Origin: Pelotomaculum terephthalicicum JT
GTDB lineage: Bacteria > Bacillota > Desulfotomaculia > Desulfotomaculales > Pelotomaculaceae
Assembly: GCF_022410535.1 (NCBI RefSeq)
Contig: NZ_JAKNBL010000001.1
Location: forward strand, 124,001 to 188,000
Length of the DNA stretch: 64,000 nucleotides
Direction of reading: 5' to 3'
Shown here: piece by piece, positions 1 to 8,397 of the stretch
Layout: every line of letters starts with the position of its first letter
Position numbering within the stretch: the first letter of the stretch is position 1
Notes under the pieces: model-generated
What the model saw: the letters and a program-made list of their open reading frames with translations, nothing else
The model's database searches: none
What the model was told of the DNA's origin: nothing
Translations under genes and position numbers: made by a program

Positions 1-390
1 GCCAGTCATGCCGTACTGGGCGTTGTTGACCAGAATTACGGTAATCTTTTCGTTCCTGGTAGCGGCGTTTACCAGGTGCTGGGAACCTATGGCGTAGCCG
101 CCTCCGTCACCCATGTAGCCGATACAGATAAGGTCCGGGTTAGCCCGCTTAATGCCGGTCATTACCGGATTGGTCCGGCCGTGGTGAGTCTGGACTGTAT
201 CAACATTAAAGAAATCCCAGGCCAGCAGCGAACACCCGATATCACAGCCAAAAACCACCCGGTCCTGGATATCCAGTTCATCAATGGCTTGTCCGAGGGC
301 TTTCAACACCAAACCATGCCCACAGCCGGGACAAAATTTGTGCGGCTTGGTATCAACCCGCCAGGATTTCGGCATAGAAGGTTTGATCAA
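1..390 (-). CDS. korB: 2-oxoacid:ferredoxin oxidoreductase beta subunit, partial
   Basis: Runs off the left edge, so only the N-terminal ~130 residues are present. The beta subunit binds thiamine diphosphate and, with KorA, converts a 2-oxoacid (probably 2-oxoglutarate) and CoA to acyl-CoA, CO2 and reduced ferredoxin in the cytoplasm. Visible: a CPGCGHG segment near residue 19, a GCDIGCS segment, and the TPP/Mg motif GDGGGYAIG followed by NNAQYGMTG. The start is taken as TTG at 390: GGAGG lies at 399-403, 8 nt away, whereas the in-frame ATG at 375 has no such site. It follows korA by 49 nt and is probably co-transcribed. The choice between 2-oxoglutarate and another 2-oxoacid cannot be made from the fragment. 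Confidence 0.88.
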   Translation of the reverse strand, partial: MIKPSMPKSWRVDTKPHKFCPGCGHGLVLKALGQAIDELDIQDRVVFGCDIGCSLLAWDFFNVDTVQTHHGRTNPVMTGIKRANPDLICIGYMGDGGGYAIGSQHLVNAATRNEKITVILVNNAQYGMTG

Positions 391-439
391 AATTTTTTCC
401 TCCTTTACGTTCTCATACGTACTTAACAATGGTCTTTCC

Positions 440-1531
440 CTAGTTTTCCAGCATTGTCTTAACTTTATCGTAAATATCTTCGGAATTAATTCCCACACCC
501 GGTTTGAATAGTGAGACCATCTCAGTGGTAAGGCCGTAAGCCGCGTATTTTAACAACTGGTCAAGCTGTCCGTTAGCTGATTCGGCAACCAGCACTTTCT
601 TGGCCTTGCTAAATATATCACGGAGTTCCTTTACTGCCAGCGGCCTGAGCGTAATAGGACGGAAATAACCTACCTTCAGTCCATGCTCCCTGAGTTCTTT
701 GACCGCGCTCTTGGCTCCCCGGGCTACCACTCCGTGAGCCGTAACCACGATTTCCGCGTCTTCACAACCGAAATATTCGCACTCGGCTACATCGGGAGAA
801 ATCTTTCCAAATTCGGCAAACTGCTCTTCAAGCACTTCCAGCAGTTCTTCTTCCATATTGTAAATATTCCGCAACTGGACCGGCGGCCTGTCAACGCCCG
901 GCTTCCCGGCTCCCCCGATGAACTTGTAGGATGGCACTACTTCAATTCCACGTTCCTCCGGATCATAGATGGTAAGCGGTTCGCGCATTTTTGCCTGATA
1001 GCCGTCACCCAGCACAAAGGTGGGGAAACGATATTTCCAGGCTGTGTTGAAAGCTTTAATCGTATAGTCATAAAGCTCCTGATGGCTGGCAGTGGAATAA
1101 ACAACCCGCATTCCTTCCCCGTTGCCGCCATGGGTGGTCAGGGTAACTTCCTGCTGGCTGTAAATAACGGTGGCCGAGGACGGGCCGCCCCGCTGCTGGA
1201 CAATGGTAACAACCGGCAGGCGCATCATCTCTGCCATTGAAATTGGTTCCTGCATTAACGTGTTGCCGGGACCGGCAGTAGCCGTAAATGCCTTGAGACC
1301 TGCCAGCACTCCTCCATTCGTTGTAAAACCAGCAGAAATTTCATCTTCTGTCTGGAGGAATCTTTTGTTAAATCTTGGCGCCATACGGGTCCAGTAGTGC
1401 ATGATTTCGTTCTGGGGAGTTATTGGATAACCGAACATGATGTCGGCCTCAGCCGCAACCGCGGCCCAGGCTACAACTTCATTGCCGGTCAGGAAGACTC
1501 TTTTCTCCCCTTTGATCGGTTTTTCCGACAT
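440..1531 (-). CDS. korA: 2-oxoacid:ferredoxin oxidoreductase alpha subunit
   Basis: A 363-residue protein with the pyrimidine-binding fold of the 2-oxoacid:ferredoxin oxidoreductase alpha subunit. It has FGYPITPQNEI near residue 34, an EDEISA segment near 63, TATAGPGNTLM near 84 and QRGGPSS near 113, all typical of the PorA/KorA family. The ATG has AAGGAGG about 8 nt upstream. With KorB it would oxidise 2-oxoglutarate (or a related 2-oxoacid) to acyl-CoA and reduce ferredoxin. It lies downstream of the carboxyltransferase genes and could join the propionyl/succinyl-CoA part of central metabolism. No gamma (ferredoxin-like or POR-gamma) subunit is visible in the window; it may lie beyond the left edge. 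Confidence 0.9.
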   Translation of the reverse strand: MSEKPIKGEKRVFLTGNEVVAWAAVAAEADIMFGYPITPQNEIMHYWTRMAPRFNKRFLQTEDEISAGFTTNGGVLAGLKAFTATAGPGNTLMQEPISMAEMMRLPVVTIVQQRGGPSSATVIYSQQEVTLTTHGGNGEGMRVVYSTASHQELYDYTIKAFNTAWKYRFPTFVLGDGYQAKMREPLTIYDPEERGIEVVPSYKFIGGAGKPGVDRPPVQLRNIYNMEEELLEVLEEQFAEFGKISPDVAECEYFGCEDAEIVVTAHGVVARGAKSAVKELREHGLKVGYFRPITLRPLAVKELRDIFSKAKKVLVAESANGQLDQLLKYAAYGLTTEMVSLFKPGVGINSEDIYDKVKTMLEN

Positions 1532-1672
1532 CTAAGAATACCTCCTTGCGCTTAATACATCATAATATGACATGACACATATATTATCTTATCACATGTC
1601 GGAGATTTGGGCAAAAGGCAATTATTCTCCGGCACGTGAATGTTTCCGCCGGTCATATCCGGCAAGCTGTCT

Positions 1673-3061
1673 TTACACCGGATAGGCCGCTCCCCCACCT
1701 TGCTTGGCAAGCTCATGGTCAACCTTTAGCTTGCCGGCCATTCTCTCCTCAAGGAATTTAGGAGCAACCTGCGGGTAAATCGCGCAGGATACGATATCTT
1801 CTTCCTTCTCCATGAATGCCGCGCATAGTTCCTTTGCCGCCGGCAACTCGGGCTCCAGCATGTCGGCCGGCCGGCAGGTGATCGGCTGTTCGTCGCCGAT
1901 GATCATTTTGCGCACTTCTTCGTTGATCGGCGCCGGGGACCGGCCGTAATAACCACGCATATACTGAATCGTTTCACTTGTGTTCACTTTGTAGCGGCCC
2001 AGCAGCACGTTCATTACGGCCTGCGTGCCGACAATCTGGCTGGTCGGGGTAACCAGCGGCGGGTAACCGAAGTCTTCGCGGACGCGCGGCAGTTCTTCCA
2101 ATACTTCCGGCAGGCGGTGCAGGGCGTTCTGCTGGCTGAGCTGGGAGATAAAGTTGGACATCATGCCGCCGGGTATCTGGTAGATCATCACGTTGGTATC
2201 TACGCTTTTTGAGGCCACGTCGAATTCGGCGTACTGTTCACGGATTCCTTTCCAGTACTCGGCGATCTCGGTAAGTATTTTTAAATCGAAGCCGGGATCG
2301 TATCCGGTCCCCGCCAGGGAGGCGCACATTGTTTCAATGGCGGGCTGCGATGTCTGGAGCGCCATGGACGATATGGCGCAGTCGATGATATCCACTCCGG
2401 CTTCCATGGCTTTCAAGTAGGTCATCGCACCCATACCGCTGGTGTAGTGGCAGTGCAGCTGAATGGGTATTTTAATCCCCGCGTCTTTCATGGCTTTGAT
2501 GATTTCGTACGCGGGGTAGGGAGCGAGAATGCCGGCCATGTCTTTGATGCAAATAGAATGGGCGCCCATTTTTTCGAGAGTTTTAGCTAATTCCACGTAA
2601 TATTCGGTGTTGTGCACCGGGCTGATGGTGTAAACCACGGTGGCCTGGGCGTGCGCGCCCTCGGCGATGACCACTTCCACGGCTTTCTCCATGTTCCTGG
2701 TATCGTTTAAAGCGTCGAAGATGCGGAAAATGTCCATGCCATCGGCTACCGCTTTTTTGATGAATTCTGTCAGCACATCGTCGGCGTAATTGCGGTAGCC
2801 TACAACGTTCTGGCCTCTCAGGAGCATCTGCAGCGGGGTTTTGACCCGCCGTCTGATTTCTTTGAGTCTTTCCCAGGGGTCGTCGCCGCAAAAGCGCATG
2901 CAGGTGTCGAAGGTAGCGCCGCCCCACATCTCAAGGGAATGAAAGCCGACCGCGTCGTGTTTCTCCAGGATGGGCAGCATGTGTTCTGTTTTCATCCGGG
3001 TGGCCAGCAGGGACTGGTGGCCGTCACGCAGCGTTGTGTCGGTAATCCTGATCTTTGTCAT
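1673..3061 (-). CDS. Carboxyltransferase alpha subunit (OadA / pyruvate carboxylase B / transcarboxylase 5S type)
   Basis: 462 residues with an HMGL-like TIM barrel and the conserved C-terminal carboxylase domain. It has TLRDGHQS at residues ~9-16, EMWGGATFD near 44, IKDMAG with the catalytic lysine region near 173, and the metal-ligand HCHYTSGMG near 203. The biotinyl domain is absent from this chain and is encoded next door (3107-3517). The family transfers CO2 between oxaloacetate/pyruvate and biotin. With a 12S-type subunit (3760-5292) the set would interconvert methylmalonyl-CoA + pyruvate and propionyl-CoA + oxaloacetate. GGAGGG lies 8 nt before the ATG. No membrane beta (OadB) gene is seen nearby, which favours a soluble transcarboxylase over a Na+ pump. 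Confidence 0.9.
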   Translation of the reverse strand: MTKIRITDTTLRDGHQSLLATRMKTEHMLPILEKHDAVGFHSLEMWGGATFDTCMRFCGDDPWERLKEIRRRVKTPLQMLLRGQNVVGYRNYADDVLTEFIKKAVADGMDIFRIFDALNDTRNMEKAVEVVIAEGAHAQATVVYTISPVHNTEYYVELAKTLEKMGAHSICIKDMAGILAPYPAYEIIKAMKDAGIKIPIQLHCHYTSGMGAMTYLKAMEAGVDIIDCAISSMALQTSQPAIETMCASLAGTGYDPGFDLKILTEIAEYWKGIREQYAEFDVASKSVDTNVMIYQIPGGMMSNFISQLSQQNALHRLPEVLEELPRVREDFGYPPLVTPTSQIVGTQAVMNVLLGRYKVNTSETIQYMRGYYGRSPAPINEEVRKMIIGDEQPITCRPADMLEPELPAAKELCAAFMEKEEDIVSCAIYPQVAPKFLEERMAGKLKVDHELAKQGGGAAYPV

Positions 3062-3106
3062 TTATTTCTCCCTCCAAAAATTGTCATCATAATAATACTA
3101 TCCTGC

Positions 3107-3517
3107 TTAAGCAATCACTACCAGCGGGTCTCCGCCGTTAACGGCCTGGCCTTTAACAACCCTTACTTCCTTGACTGTGCCCGCGATGTCGGCTTTGATT
3201 AAATTTTCCATTTTCATAGCCTCCAAGACAACCAGCACATCGCCGGGTTTAACCTGATCGCCTGCTTTCACCTTAACATCGTTAATCATGCCGGGCATCG
3301 GAGCAGCTACGGTACCGGCGTCACCCAGCGACAGGGATAAAGCGTTCCGGACGCCCGGCACAAGTTTTGGCGCGGACGCCGAAACAAGCGGCGCCGCCTC
3401 CGGAGTACGCGGCGGCACGGAAGCCGCGGCTTGAGCAGGCGAGTTGGCGGACCCGCCGACTTCTTCAATTTCTACTTCATAGACTTGACCATTTACTGTA
3501 ACTCGAAATTTTTTCAC
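3107..3517 (-). CDS. Biotin carboxyl carrier protein
   Basis: 136 residues in three parts: a short N-terminal beta region, a flexible Ala/Pro-rich linker (about residues 22-60), and a C-terminal biotinyl/lipoyl domain ending in the biotin site EAMKMEN, where the central lysine carries biotin. It would shuttle carboxybiotin between the 5S-type subunit (downstream) and the 12S-type subunit (upstream). The start is GTG at 3517, overlapping the stop of the preceding small gene (GTGA), with AGGAGG a few bases upstream; this suggests translational coupling. Confidence 0.93.
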   Translation of the reverse strand: MKKFRVTVNGQVYEVEIEEVGGSANSPAQAAASVPPRTPEAAPLVSASAPKLVPGVRNALSLSLGDAGTVAAPMPGMINDVKVKAGDQVKPGDVLVVLEAMKMENLIKADIAGTVKEVRVVKGQAVNGGDPLVVIA

Positions 3518-3729
3518 AGACTTCCTCCTAAAACAGTTCCTTTCAAAACCGAATTCATTTCCCGGGCCAACATATTTTCAATAATCCCGGCCTTCTTCCA
3601 GGCATCGCTCATTTTTCGCGCGCTGGCGATCCGGTAACCTTTATCCGCAGAATATCCATAAAATGCAAGCGCCGCGGTAATAGCCGCCAGTACTTCCGGT
3701 TTTATACGGCCGTCGCGCATTTCCGGCAT
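3514..3729 (-). CDS. Small subunit of a carboxyltransferase/decarboxylase complex (putative)
   Basis: A 71-residue protein between the 12S-type subunit and the biotin carrier. Its core is IKPEVLAAITAALAFYGY followed by YRIASARK, resembling the short accessory subunits found with acyl-CoA carboxylases and sodium-pumping decarboxylases; the assignment rests on that pattern and on position. The hydrophobic stretch is short and Ala-rich, so a membrane anchor is uncertain. An ATG at 3729 with GGGGAGGGG 8 nt upstream is preferred over the longer in-frame start at 3750. Its stop overlaps the biotin-carrier start. Confidence 0.6.
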   Translation of the reverse strand: MPEMRDGRIKPEVLAAITAALAFYGYSADKGYRIASARKMSDAWKKAGIIENMLAREMNSVLKGTVLGGSL

Positions 3730-3759
3730 CCAGCCATCCCCTCCCCTCATGATGCTCTG

Positions 3760-5292
3760 CTAACAAGGGATATTACCGTGCTTCTTTCTCGGTCTTGACT
3801 CCCGCTTGGTGGAAAAGCTCTGCAACGCGTCAATAATCGTGGCGCGGGTGTCACGCGGGTCGATAACATCCGTTACAAAGCCCCTGCCGCAGGCAATATA
3901 CGGGTTGGCAAAGCGGGACCGGTAATCGGCAACCAGTTTCTGCCGCGTTTCCACCGGGTTTTCCGCTGCTGCGATTTCTTTATTATTAATTATGTTAACA
4001 GCGCCTTCAGGACCCATGACCGCTATTTCCGCGCTCGGCCAGGCATATACCGCGTCAGCGCGCAAAGCACTGCAGCACATGGCAATATAAGCGCCGCCGT
4101 AAGCCTTCCGGACAATAATAGTAATTTTGGGCACTGTAGCCTCGGCATACGCATAGATTATTTTCGCTCCGTGCCGGATTACCCCGCCGTATTCCTGATC
4201 AACGCCCGGTAAAAAACCGGGCACATCCATGAATGTTACCACGGGAATGTTAAAAGCGTCGCAAAAGCGGACAAAACGGGCAATCTTATCGGACACGTTA
4301 ATATCCAGGCTGCCGGCCATCACCGCGGGCTGGTTGGCCGCCACGCCTACCGGCCGGCCTGCAAAGCGGGCGAAGCCGACGACACCGTTTTGCGCGAAAT
4401 ACGGATGAACCTCCAGGAACTGGCTATTGTCAACTACCCCGCGGATGACATCGCGAATGTCGTAGCTTTTATTCGGGTCGTCCGGAATTATCTCCAGCAT
4501 TGTCTCTCTATCATTTGCCGGCTCCACAGGAGCATATACAGGAGCTTCATCCAGATTATTGGCAGGCAGATAACTCAGCAGCGCGCGGATGGTCAGCATA
4601 CAATCATCTTCGCTGCCGGTGATAAAATGAGCCACCCCGCTGACTTTGCTGTGTGTGGCGGCGCCGCCCAGCGTTTCCATGCTTACCTTTTCACCGGTCA
4701 CCGCCTTGATCACTTGCGGGCCGGTGATAAACATCTGACTGATCCCGGAAACCATAAAGATAAAATCGGTTAAAGCGGGGGAATAAACCGCGCCTCCGGC
4801 GCAGGGGCCAAGTATTACCGATATTTGAGGGATGACGCCGGACGCCATGGTGTTGCGAAAAAAAATCTCGCCATAGCCGTTCAAGGCGTCAACACCTTCC
4901 TGAATCCGGGCGCCGCCCGAGTCATTCAGGCCAATCACCGGAGCGCCGACCTTCATGGCCAGATCAAGCACTTTGCATATCTTAGCCGCGTGCACCCGCC
5001 CAAGCGATCCCCCGGTTACGGTAAAATCCTGAGCGTAGACATATACTTTCCGGCCGTCAATAATACCATGCCCGGCTACCACGCCTTCACCCGGATTATC
5101 CATATTGGTAAAATCATCATCAGATGACGCAAACATGTCAATTTCCCTGAAGCTGCCGGGATCAAGCAAGGCCGCAATCCGTTCCCGCGCCGTCTTTTTT
5201 CCGGCCTCATGCTGCTTATCGATGCGTTTCCGGCCACCCCCCGCTTCCACTAACTGTCTGAGTTCATTCAGATGCTTCAATTTATCATGCAT
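3760..5292 (-). CDS. mmdA: Methylmalonyl-CoA carboxyltransferase 12S / propionyl-CoA carboxylase beta subunit
   Basis: 510 residues of the carboxyltransferase family with tandem crotonase-like domains. The N-domain has KKTARERI near 28, TGGSLGRVHA near 93, GLNDSGGARIQEGVDAL near 120 and GPCAGGAVYSPAL near 160. The C-domain has DVPGFLPGVDQEYGG near 363 and KAYGGAYIAM near 400. It binds propionyl-CoA/methylmalonyl-CoA and exchanges CO2 with carboxybiotin. First gene of a tight cluster with the small subunit, biotin carrier and 5S-type subunit, consistent with the randomised methylmalonyl-CoA pathway used in propionate oxidation or formation. GGAGG lies 11 nt before the ATG. Whether the complex works as transcarboxylase or decarboxylase cannot be decided from this subunit. 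Confidence 0.92.
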   Translation of the reverse strand: MHDKLKHLNELRQLVEAGGGRKRIDKQHEAGKKTARERIAALLDPGSFREIDMFASSDDDFTNMDNPGEGVVAGHGIIDGRKVYVYAQDFTVTGGSLGRVHAAKICKVLDLAMKVGAPVIGLNDSGGARIQEGVDALNGYGEIFFRNTMASGVIPQISVILGPCAGGAVYSPALTDFIFMVSGISQMFITGPQVIKAVTGEKVSMETLGGAATHSKVSGVAHFITGSEDDCMLTIRALLSYLPANNLDEAPVYAPVEPANDRETMLEIIPDDPNKSYDIRDVIRGVVDNSQFLEVHPYFAQNGVVGFARFAGRPVGVAANQPAVMAGSLDINVSDKIARFVRFCDAFNIPVVTFMDVPGFLPGVDQEYGGVIRHGAKIIYAYAEATVPKITIIVRKAYGGAYIAMCCSALRADAVYAWPSAEIAVMGPEGAVNIINNKEIAAAENPVETRQKLVADYRSRFANPYIACGRGFVTDVIDPRDTRATIIDALQSFSTKRESRPRKKHGNIPC

Positions 5293-5686
5293 TAAATAAA
5301 ATACCTCCAGTTTACAGACACAGGCGTCAGTCTTGTTAAATCTTATTTTTTCTTGTATATCAAATAATTTATAAAAAACTTAGCCTATATTTGTTATATT
5401 TTACTCCTTTAGGATATCCTAAGCTGTTTGCCGGTAAACATAATCAAGCCACGATATATTCCATGAAATTCATCCGCGATCATTTTATATAAATATTATA
5501 TTAAGTACAATTCTTCAATAAAGTTTTCATTTCCTCCAAGACCTGATATTATACTGTATACTTTCAAACAACTATCTATCATGGTATTATCTTTTATAAT
5601 ACATGTATACATATCTCCCAATAATGCGCTTTTCCATACTGAATATTATAAAAATACTAATTTATCTTTCCGGTATTAATATTGTA
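5293..5686. other. AT-rich intergenic region with a 14-bp palindrome
   Basis: No gene is seen. The stretch is strongly AT-rich and lies upstream of the carboxyltransferase operon, so it probably holds that operon's promoter. A perfect 14-bp palindrome TTAGGATATCCTAA sits at 5409-5422, about 120 bp before the mmdA start, and could be an operator. No confident -35/-10 pair was assigned. Confidence 0.4.
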
Positions 5687-6259
5687 CTAAATGCGGCCGT
5701 CCTCTCTATGCTCTGAATAGAGCTTGATACTTTCATCGTACAGGTCCCCACCCAGTGTATCATTAATAACAATTGCCGGAAAATCTTCCACAAGCAGCTC
5801 GTGCACCGCTTCCGGTCCAAGTTCGGGGTAAGCGATCACCCTGGCCTCTTTGATGGACCTGGCTATCAGTGCGGCGGCTCCTCCTACCGCCGCCAGGTAG
5901 ATGCCTTTGTACTTTCTCATCGCCCTGATCACGTCGGGAGATCTGCGGCCTTTGCCTATTGTTGCTTTAAGGCCCAGCGCGTATAATTTTGGCGCGTACA
6001 AATCCATTCGCCCGCTCGTAGTCGGCCCGGCCGCCCCGATAACCATGCCCGGCCTGGCCGGCGACGGTCCCACATAATAAATAACCTGCCCTTCTAAATC
6101 GAAAGGCAACTTTTTCCCTTGCTCTATATATTCAACTAATCTCTTATGCGCCGCGTCACGTCCGGTATAAATGATCCCGTTCAACGAAACTCGCTGGCCG
6201 CTCCGGAGATTTTCCACCACATTGCCGGATAACGGAGTAGTAAGGCTGATCCGGTCCAT
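5687..6259 (-). CDS. Class I Fe-S fumarate hydratase, beta (C-terminal) subunit
   Basis: 190 residues matching the C-terminal catalytic part of oxygen-sensitive class I fumarases and tartrate dehydratases. It has the GRDAAHKR segment near 53, GPSPARPG near 84, GPTTSGRMD near 98 and IGKGRRS near 120. It pairs with the [4Fe-4S]-binding alpha subunit encoded immediately upstream to hydrate fumarate to malate, linking succinate/fumarate to oxaloacetate for the carboxyltransferase operon. A GGTGGTGA ribosome site precedes the ATG. The two-gene form is typical of anaerobic bacteria and archaea. Confidence 0.92.
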   Translation of the reverse strand: MDRISLTTPLSGNVVENLRSGQRVSLNGIIYTGRDAAHKRLVEYIEQGKKLPFDLEGQVIYYVGPSPARPGMVIGAAGPTTSGRMDLYAPKLYALGLKATIGKGRRSPDVIRAMRKYKGIYLAAVGGAAALIARSIKEARVIAYPELGPEAVHELLVEDFPAIVINDTLGGDLYDESIKLYSEHREDGRI

Positions 6260-6289
6260 TTAGCTCACCACCTGTCCAAGGTAATTCAT

Positions 6290-6390
6290 TCAAGTATTCA
6301 GGAGTCAGGAGTCAGAATATTTTAAGACAATAGACCATTCCTTTATTCCGACTTCAGAATCCTATCTCCTAACTCCTGAGACTCCTACTA
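6290..6390. repeat. Dispersed 'ggagtcaggagtcag' repeat between the fumarase genes
   Basis: The gap between the two fumarase genes holds repeats of an intergenic motif: ttcaggagtcaggagtcag at 6297-6315, and in inverted form cttcagaat...tcctaactcctgagactcct at about 6351-6386. The same family occurs at 7687-7712 and 46688-46740. The two inverted copies could pair in the transcript between the alpha and beta subunits. Confidence 0.6.
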
Positions 6391-6393
6391 TTT

Positions 6394-7236
6394 TTACAGC
6401 ACCGCTTCCTTGTGCCGCGCCGCGTGGCAGTTAATGTTTACAGCTACCGGCAGGCTGGCTATGTGGGTGGGATAAACCTCGATGTGAACCGCCAGGGCGG
6501 TTATCTTCCCGCCAAAACCCTGCGGACCGATACCGAGGCGATTGATTTCATCCAGCAACTCTTTTTCTAATTTTGCGATACCGGGATATTTGCTTTCTTC
6601 TCCCAAATTTCTCAGCAATGCCTCTTTAGCCAATTGGGCCGCCTTTTCAAAGGTGCCGCCGGCGCCCACGCCAACAACAATCGGCGGACAGGGATTTGGG
6701 CCGGCGGCATGAACCACCTCTACCACAAACTTTTTTAAACCATGTACTCCTTCAGACGGCTTCAGCATTTTAACGGCGCTCATATTTTCGCTTCCGCCGC
6801 CTTTGGGAGCGACAATCAACCGGATATTTTCTCCGGAAACAATCTTCGTATGAATCACGGCCGGCGTGTTGTCGCCGGTATTCTCCCGCTCCAACGGGTG
6901 GTTTACAATCGACTTTCTTAAATAGCCTTCCGTATAGCCCTTTCTCACACCTTCATTGATCGCACTGTAAAAATCACCGCCGACAATACGCACATCCTGA
7001 CCCAATTCAACAAAAACAACAGCAAAACCGGTGTCCTGACATATCGGAATTTTCTCTTCACGGGCAATTTCAGCATTCGCCAGCAGCTGTTGTATAATTT
7101 CTTTTCCATTAATAGAGACTTCCTGTTTTAAAGCCTTTTGCAATCCTTCCAGCATATCAGGCCCCAGGTTAAAATTGGCTTCCTGGCATAGCCCGGCAAC
7201 CGTCTCAACTATTTCAGCAGCATGAATAATCTTAAT
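6394..7236 (-). CDS. Class I Fe-S fumarate hydratase, alpha (N-terminal) subunit; probable ATT start
   Basis: The alpha subunit carries the three cysteines of the catalytic [4Fe-4S] cluster: CQDTGF (about residue 60), NPCPP (about 185) and the C-terminal NCHAARH. From the first ATG (7155) the protein would be 253 residues and would lose the conserved N-terminus. The frame stays open upstream and encodes [18 protein letters not shown]. There is no in-frame ATG, GTG or TTG before an upstream TGA. An ATT at 7236 lies 7 nt after a strong GAGGAGG (7244-7250) and gives 280 residues, the usual family length. I therefore place the start at ATT. It is first in the alpha-beta pair and supplies malate for the neighbouring carboxyltransferase pathway. 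Confidence 0.88.
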   Translation of the reverse strand: MKIIHAAEIVETVAGLCQEANFNLGPDMLEGLQKALKQEVSINGKEIIQQLLANAEIAREEKIPICQDTGFAVVFVELGQDVRIVGGDFYSAINEGVRKGYTEGYLRKSIVNHPLERENTGDNTPAVIHTKIVSGENIRLIVAPKGGGSENMSAVKMLKPSEGVHGLKKFVVEVVHAAGPNPCPPIVVGVGAGGTFEKAAQLAKEALLRNLGEESKYPGIAKLEKELLDEINRLGIGPQGFGGKITALAVHIEVYPTHIASLPVAVNINCHAARHKEAVL

Positions 7237-7744
7237 GTTAAAACCTCCTCACAAATCTTTACTTCACCGCGGCCGGGGATTTATCCCCGCCGCCCGAAAC
7301 CGGCGGCTAGAGCAAAGCATATTTTGAAAACAGAAGGTTTTTCCTCCTCAAACATAATCGCACCTTTATGACCGTTAACTGTTAATCGTTAAAATTTTAC
7401 CATAGGGGTAAGTTGTTTACAAATTAATGTGATAAGCATCGCCGCCACCTATATTGCGGTTATCAGAACAAAGAAAGGCTTCAGAACGCGCCGCTGCCGC
7501 ACATCGTCTGAAACCTTCGAGCAACAATCATCAGTTGGGTAACAGCCAAATTATTTATCGCTATCTTTAACAAATATCGAACCTATGTTTTTATTTTTAC
7601 ATTTTTATGGTATAATACTATTAACATTTATTACTATTCAGGCATTCAGAATTCATTAATCATTTTATCTTACAATCTTTCATCCCGCTCCTGACTTCTG
7701 GCTCCTGAGTGGTTACAAGCATTATATCAAAGGCTGGTGATAAG
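7237..7744. other. Divergent fumarase/lexA intergenic region
   Basis: No gene is seen. The left part has a GC-rich inverted region near 7265-7307. A near-perfect stem (AAGGCTTCAGA / TCTGAAACCTT, one G-T pair) lies at 7475-7517 with a ~21-nt loop. The right part holds the lexA promoter with its SOS box (7578-7616), then a copy of the dispersed gagtcag-type repeat (7687-7712). The in-frame GTG at 7709 falls inside that repeat and is not taken as a start. Confidence 0.5.
7578..7616 (+). promoter_or_regulatory. lexA promoter with LexA (SOS) box
   Basis: CGAACCTATGTTTT at 7578-7591 matches the Gram-positive SOS box CGAACnnnnGTTCG at all but the last two positions. An extended -10 (TGG-TATAAT, 7611-7616) follows at the spacing that puts the box over the -35. 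This implies autorepression of lexA. Confidence 0.7.
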
Positions 7745-8356
7745 ATGAGTAATAGTCTCAGCTCAAAAGAAGAACTCGTCCTGGCATTCATAAAAAAAAC
7801 TATTCGGGAAAAAGGATACCCACCCTCGGTAAGGGAGATTGGACAGGCCGTAGGTTTAAGTTCAAGCTCTACAGTACACGGTTACTTAAAGAGGTTGGAG
7901 GGAAAAGGCTATCTCAGGCGTGACGCTACTAAACCCAGGGCGATGGAAGTGCTGGGCGGCGACAAAGAAAACAACATAGAATTAATCAGCGTCCCTCTGC
8001 TGGGGCGGGTTGCCGCCGGGGTACCGCTGCTGGCCACTGAGAACAGGGAAGAAACCTTCCCGCTCCCTTCTTTTTTTACGGGAAACGGTGAATTTTTCAT
8101 GCTCACGGTAAAAGGTGACAGCATGGTCGAAGCCGGTATCCTGGATGGGGATATGGTTGTGGTAAGACAGCAGCATGTCGCCGACAACGGTGAAATAGTT
8201 GTGGCCTTGTTAGATGAGGAAGCCACTGTCAAACGTTTCTTCAAAGAGAATGACCGGATCAGACTCCAGCCTGAGAACAAATTGCTTACACCCATTTACG
8301 CGAGAGATGTACAGGTGCTCGGTAAAGTCATAGGCTTGCTGCGAAAAATACATTGA
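7745..8356 (+). CDS. lexA: LexA SOS repressor / autoprotease
   Basis: 203 residues. An N-terminal winged HTH ([15 protein letters not shown] near 26 to VHGYLKRLE) is joined to a C-terminal S24 peptidase domain. The self-cleavage bond lies in VAAGVP. The catalytic serine is in GDSM and the catalytic lysine in ATVKRF. RecA filaments stimulate self-cleavage and derepress DNA-repair genes. ATG 7745 is preferred (GGTGAT just upstream, usual family length) over the GTG at 7709 that lies in a repeat. A LexA box overlaps the promoter, so autoregulation is expected. It is convergent with the LysR gene across a shared terminator. Confidence 0.96.
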   Translation: MSNSLSSKEELVLAFIKKTIREKGYPPSVREIGQAVGLSSSSTVHGYLKRLEGKGYLRRDATKPRAMEVLGGDKENNIELISVPLLGRVAAGVPLLATENREETFPLPSFFTGNGEFFMLTVKGDSMVEAGILDGDMVVVRQQHVADNGEIVVALLDEEATVKRFFKENDRIRLQPENKLLTPIYARDVQVLGKVIGLLRKIH

Positions 8357-8366
8357 TCTGCCCGCT

Positions 8367-8397
8367 AAAAACACCGTGACATTCACGGTGTTTTTTT
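8367..8397. terminator. Bidirectional terminator between lexA and LysR gene
   Basis: A perfect 9-bp stem ACACCGTGA/TCACGGTGT with a 3-nt loop (8371-8391), preceded by an A run and followed by a T run. The LysR stop codon lies inside the hairpin. Confidence 0.9.
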
